Shown here one piece after another: positions 60,011-64,000 of a DNA stretch of 64,000 bases. The translations under genes and the position numbers were made by a program. The stretch is taken from contig NC_072893.1 of assembly GCF_027943255.1 (NCBI RefSeq), positions 130,881,784 to 130,945,783 of the forward strand, given 5' to 3'. A model generated the notes under the pieces. It did not search any database and had not been told where the DNA came from. It was given only the letters and a program-made list of their open reading frames with translations. The number at the start of each line of letters is the position of its first letter. Position 1 is the first letter of the stretch. This stretch comes from Anastrepha obliqua. Lineage: Eukaryota > Arthropoda > Insecta > Diptera > Tephritidae.

Positions 60011-60895
60011 AAATTACCCCGTATTAAAGCACTTATCAACAGCTTTCATTTGATACCCATATTGTACATACACAACCAAAGGTTACCCGGGTCCACGTTT
60101 TGACCTATATCTCGAGACCCCAGTCACGGAGCGGCATGAAAAATACTCTGTACTAAAGCATTCACCAACAGCTTTCATTTGATACCCATATTGTACATAC
60201 ACGTCCGAAGGTTACCCGGGTCCACGTTTTCACCTATATCTTGAGACCCTATCTACCAACAGGTATTCAAACTATACGGAAATCATCTTCAATACCTACT
60301 TAACAATGTGTGTAAGTTTGGTTTAATTCGGTTCAAAGACACGGCGGGTCCACGTTTTGGCATATATTTCGAGACCCTAGTCATCAATAGGTATGAAAAC
60401 TACCCCGTATTAAAGCACTTATCAACAGCTTTCATTTGATACCCATATTGTACATACACAACCAAAGGTTACCCGGGTCCACGTTTTGACCTATATCTCG
60501 AGACCCCAGTCACGGAGCGGCATGAAAAATACTCTGTACTAAAGCATTCACCAACAGCTTCAATTTGATATCCATATTGTACAAACACATTCTAGGGTCC
60601 ACGTTTTGGTCTCTATCTCGAGACCCTAGTCACGGAGCAGCATGAAACATACTCTGGACTAAAGCATTCACCAACAGCTTCCATTTGATACCCATATTGT
60701 ATATACACATCCGAAGGTTACCCGGGTCCACGTTTTGACCTATATCTCGAGCCCTATTTCCAAAATAAAATATAATCCATGTTACTCGTGGATGATGTAG
60801 CTTTCGAATGGTGAAAGAATTTTTAAAATCGGTCCAGTAGTTTTGAGCCTATTCATTACAAACAAACAAAGTTTTCCTCTTTATAATATTAGTAT
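60011..60895 (-). mobile_element. Helitron-like fragment with tandem units
   Basis: Contains the same units as 51081-51960 in reverse orientation (ACCCGGGTCCACGTTTTGAC, 'ctatatctcgagacccc', 'cacggagcggcatgaaaaat'). It ends at the right with ATAATATTAGTATAGA; reversed, TCTATACTAATATTATAAAG, a TC-start typical of Helitron 5' ends. The 3' hairpin/CTAG end is missing and the ATAAC array takes its place. Confidence 0.65.
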
Positions 60896-61460
60896 AGACA
60901 ACATATCTTATAAGGTATATGGTAAATATTACCATACATTTTTTCCTTCATATATAATAAAAAAATTAATAATTATAACATTAAAACAAGAGGTATTATT
61001 AACAAACTTGGTTTTATTTTAAATTCTTCAAGTGAATCAAATTAATAATAATCAATAAGAAGGCATATGCAAATACAAATACGTGAATTTATATATGTAC
61101 ATTTGCGCATATACATACATACATATATACGCTCACTTAAGTAGGAGAGAGCAAGATATCGAACGTTGCCGTTCGTTTGCTTTGTTTGCTTTGTTTGCTT
61201 TGTCGTTCGTTCCGCCCTTTCGCTTGCAGTTCATTCAATGCAATGAGCAAGGTAACGGCAATGAGCAAGGTAACACTAATATGAGCAAGGTAACACTAAT
61301 GAGCAAGGTAACACTAATATGAGCACGGTAACGGCAATGAGCAAGGTAACACTAATATGAGCAAGGTAACTACATATGAACAGTAATGAGCAAGGTAACG
61401 ACACATTTTTTCGTGCGTGCAGCCTGTTAAATCGAATTATAAGACGTTATCACGTCAAAA
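60896..61460 (+). mobile_element. foldback-like element, copy D, right fragment
   Basis: From CATATCTTATAAGGTATATG to ACGTTATCACGTCAAAA, colinear with copy A (8285-8751). Together with 59283-59440 it looks like one element split by the array and the Helitron-like fragment. Contains the longest GAGCAAGGTAAC minisatellite of the window. Confidence 0.8.
61240..61402 (+). repeat. expanded GAGCAAGGTAAC minisatellite
   Basis: Eight or nine units of 17-21 bp: GAGCAAGGTAACACTAATAT alternating with GAGCAAGGTAACGGCAAT. Longer than the 4-6 units in copies A and C. Confidence 0.8.
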
Positions 61461-61469
61461 AAAAAACGA

Positions 61470-63235
61470 TTTCCAATCATTAAAATCTAAACATTCTACG
61501 TAAATTAGACGTTTCAAAAAGCAACGAGTATTTTAATAAAATGTATAATTCATTTTTTTAACTATTTTCAATAACTATAAAAATATAAATCGCATCCTCT
61601 GAGCAAATTAGCCACTTCAAAGAGTTGGCATGTGTTTTAATTATCATCAATTATTATTTTTCTTATTTTCTTCTGCTATTTTTAGTAATTATAAAAACTA
61701 CTATAATCATTCTCCTGATAACCTTTAAACAACTGACCTATGCAACCAATAATCGCCTGGGTTTTGCGGTATTTCGCAACACTTTTATGTTATCGCAATA
61801 AGATTCCACACTAATTGAATTATGCTGAATGTGATTTTCTAAATAACACGAATCTCAATAAAAAGAAACTGATTCATTATTTCCCCAACATAATTATTGA
61901 AAACAGCGTTTTTTAATACATATTTATTTACATATGTACATATGCAGCCCCCCAGCAGGCCTTTCTCAGTTCCCCATTGCCATTGCAATATTTATACAGT
62001 TTTTGTTTTATTTTTTGAATTTTTTGCCATTCCCGTGCCTTATCAGCTCAAGAGTTTTTTCTGCCTGAGATTTATTCTTTCCAGTTTGTTTGCGGAAATG
62101 GAGAAAACTTGTTCAGATTCACCGAACAACAGCGGCTGACAACAGTGAGTGAGGCATACAAATTTTTTTAACGAATTAACACAAAAAATAAACAATTGAC
62201 AACACAAAAATATTGCCGCAAACGCCCACATCTCAGAAAAATAAAAGCAATTGACAATTAGCGCTGAATAAAGGCGGAAACTGTAGTTTTTTTATATCCA
62301 GCGATGAGGCATTATTTTATAGTGAGCTTTTTATTTGCTTACTTTTATTTGTAATTTGCTTTATATTTTAGTTGTTAGCTTCGCGCTTTAGATTCACCGT
62401 AATTATTTAGGCATCTGTTAAATTTTCTCTTGCCGTTGTTTGGAAGCATTCGAGCGGCGCAAATGTCTGCTGACATCAATGCAGCGAGTGCCTTGTCTCT
62501 TCCGCTGTCTCTTGCGTGCAATTAAAAATCTCACACTTTACACCTTTCGAAAATGTTTCATAGCATTGACCTCTTCATTGATTCGATTCCTTTCCATCTT
62601 TTCTTCGGTAAATAAATATTATTTCACAGAACTCGTAATTTCTTTACACTTTTTCTGTCATTTTTAGCGCAAGAAATTGGCAACGCTGCCAAGGTAAACT
62701 CGCGAAGGTGCACACAGCTGTGAATCCACCATAAAAGCCGAAGTCACAGCAACAAAACACTAAGCACGCACCGGTAACAATTTTAACAGCGTCACAACGT
62801 GACAGAAATAAAAGTAAATAAAAAGAAAAAAATCACCTCACAATACAGAAGAAAAAAATTTTACGTGCAACGACATTTATTTTCTGTGAAATATTTTAAA
62901 TTTTTTCCTGCGCGCATATCAAATACTGTCTTCTGTAAATGTTTTCCTTCCCATGAAGGATAGAACGTTCGCGACCGCTTCAGCTTTTTCGTTATACGCG
63001 ACGTGGCGCGTTCGAATCGAGTCGGGGGTATTTGATGATTAAAATTCACTGAACATTCACATTCCAAGATCCCAGTACAACAGCAGTCCGCCTGCGTGCT
63101 GATGGGGGTATCCAAACTGTGCGCAGATTGGCTGCTGTTGTGGCAAAGTACTGCTGCTGACTGAATCTTTTGTTGTTGCGCATCACGTTGTTTTAGAGTG
63201 ATCAGAGTTGCCAAATCGTTACCTTGCTTATAAAG
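61470..63235. other. intergenic sequence, possible promoter-proximal DNA
   Basis: 61470-61900 is plain AT-rich DNA. 62380-62830 is more complex but holds no supported exon. The 117-codon minus-strand ORF at 63214-62861 has no motif; its PPTRFERATSRI segment comes from a tRNA-like box B string (GCGTTCGAATCG) read in translation. Confidence 0.4.
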
Positions 63236-63239
63236 GCCG

Positions 63240-63425
63240 CAACAGCTAATAACACAGCTCCGTGTGTATTTCTTCCATGATAAAGCTTACCATACAAAGA
63301 AAAAGTCCATCGTTCGGAGGTGGCATATAACTGTAGGTCGCTCTATTTGTGAAAAAAACATTCAGACACACGCCACAAATTGGAGAAGAAGCTAAGCCAA
63401 ACACCCAACAAAAAAGTGTGTACAT
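63240..63425 (+). mobile_element. diverged SINE body fragment
   Basis: Plus-orientation match to the SINE body: 'gtgtatttcttccatgata', 'aactgtaggtcgctctattt', 'cacgccacaaattggag', 'ccaaacacccaacaaaaaag'. More diverged than the copies at 15277 and 36226; head missing. Confidence 0.6.
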
Positions 63426-64000
63426 TTTAGAATTCACCGATATATCTTCCCGAGGTTAAACTTCTTTGCTGCTTAGATAACTTAAGATGTAATTAAGGCC
63501 TCTCAAAACTGTCCACTGGGAGTGCTTGCTGGATGGGTGTGTGTTTTGTTCAGGTTTTTATACTAAGTGTCTTTGGTGGCCATGACTTGCCCTGAAGTGG
63601 CATTGTACTCTTCACAACCCTTGCTACAGGATTGATTATCTCGAGAGACTGGTCTTATGAATTTAGTTCTGCATATAAGAAGCAGTGCCAAAGCTTTTGT
63701 GTCTCTGGTCGAGTAAAGGCATTATAAGTCGCTATAATTATTGCTTCATAGTGGCGTGGTTCTTCCAAACCCACAGTTGGCAGACCGGTCGTATACGAGT
63801 ATTTTGCAGGAGAGTCATCGGCGACTATTTTGGAAACCTTGAGTTCTGCCTTTCTTTTTAGAAATGTATATATTCCTTTGAACTTTTAATGGGATGAATG
63901 CACGAAAAATAGTAGAAATATTGAGGTTAAGAGAAAAACATACGCTTAATGAAGGCAAAAGTCTTCACAGACCTCTTAAGTTATTATATATTGCTCTAAC
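63426..64000. other. window end, no feature recognised
   Basis: Mixed-composition DNA without a convincing ORF, splice pair or known repeat. Confidence 0.4.

Noticed and set aside
62861..63214. 117-codon minus-strand ORF
   Set aside because: Contains a PPTRFERATSRI-type string, a common artefact of translating tRNA-like box B DNA; no supporting motif or conserved start context.
1..64000. CRISPR array, operons, phage or virus genes
   Set aside because: No spaced direct repeats, no bacterial gene packing; every coding signal is either an intron-containing fly gene or a transposon.

Overview
The window is eukaryotic: it is AT-rich nuclear DNA from a fly, most likely a true fruit fly (Tephritidae). 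The evidence is GT-AG introns, TATG/ATAC microsatellites, CCTAACC-type retrotransposon tails, and a tRNA-derived SINE and a CAA-tailed short repeat that I recognise as abundant in tephritid genomes. The order (Diptera) is safe; the family is an inference. No bacterial or viral gene organisation, operon, CRISPR array or rRNA gene was seen.

Only one host gene can be reconstructed with confidence. It lies on the minus strand and spans at least 6.3-43.9 kb. It encodes a GRAM-domain protein with one C-terminal membrane helix (GRAMD2A/2B-like, no VASt domain visible). Six common exons (11318-11053, 10948-10845, 10713-10299, 10235-9775, 9691-9569, 6425-6345) join with agreeing splice sites and reading phases. 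Two different starts feed the common exons: a first exon at 17399-17146 (short form, 567 residues) or a first exon at 43891-43680 plus a Ser/Asn/Gln-rich exon at 25144-24875 (long form, 643 residues). All three upstream donors are phase 2 and match the phase-2 acceptor at 11318, so alternative promoters and a skippable cassette exon fit the sequence.

Much of the rest is recognisable mobile DNA. 6.5-14.5 kb holds a TTAA-flanked MITE and a cluster of foldback-like elements with long inverted repeats and internal minisatellites; one arm carries a small MITE whose empty site survives in the other arm. 26.5-29.3 kb holds a Tc1/S-like remnant, a nearly full-length mariner with a broken transposase, and an RTE-like LINE tail. 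30.2-31.6 kb holds two TIR elements, one pogo/Tigger-like. 35.6-37.6 kb is a LINE RNase H remnant interrupted by a tRNA-derived SINE. 46.7-47.1 kb is a TA-flanked MITE. 50.6-54.6 kb is a three-layer nest: a TTAA MITE holding a palindromic Helitron-like element and, beside it, a 5'-truncated LINE with a 13-bp target duplication. 59.3-61.5 kb is a foldback element broken by a 554-bp ATAAC array and a Helitron-like fragment.

Weaker host candidates are two phase-matched minus-strand membrane-segment exons at 50.0-50.4 kb and two small plus-strand ORFs at 20.6 and 22.1 kb. I found no convincing new multi-gene system. The most unusual objects are the palindromic Helitron-like element, the foldback cluster and the ATAAC array.
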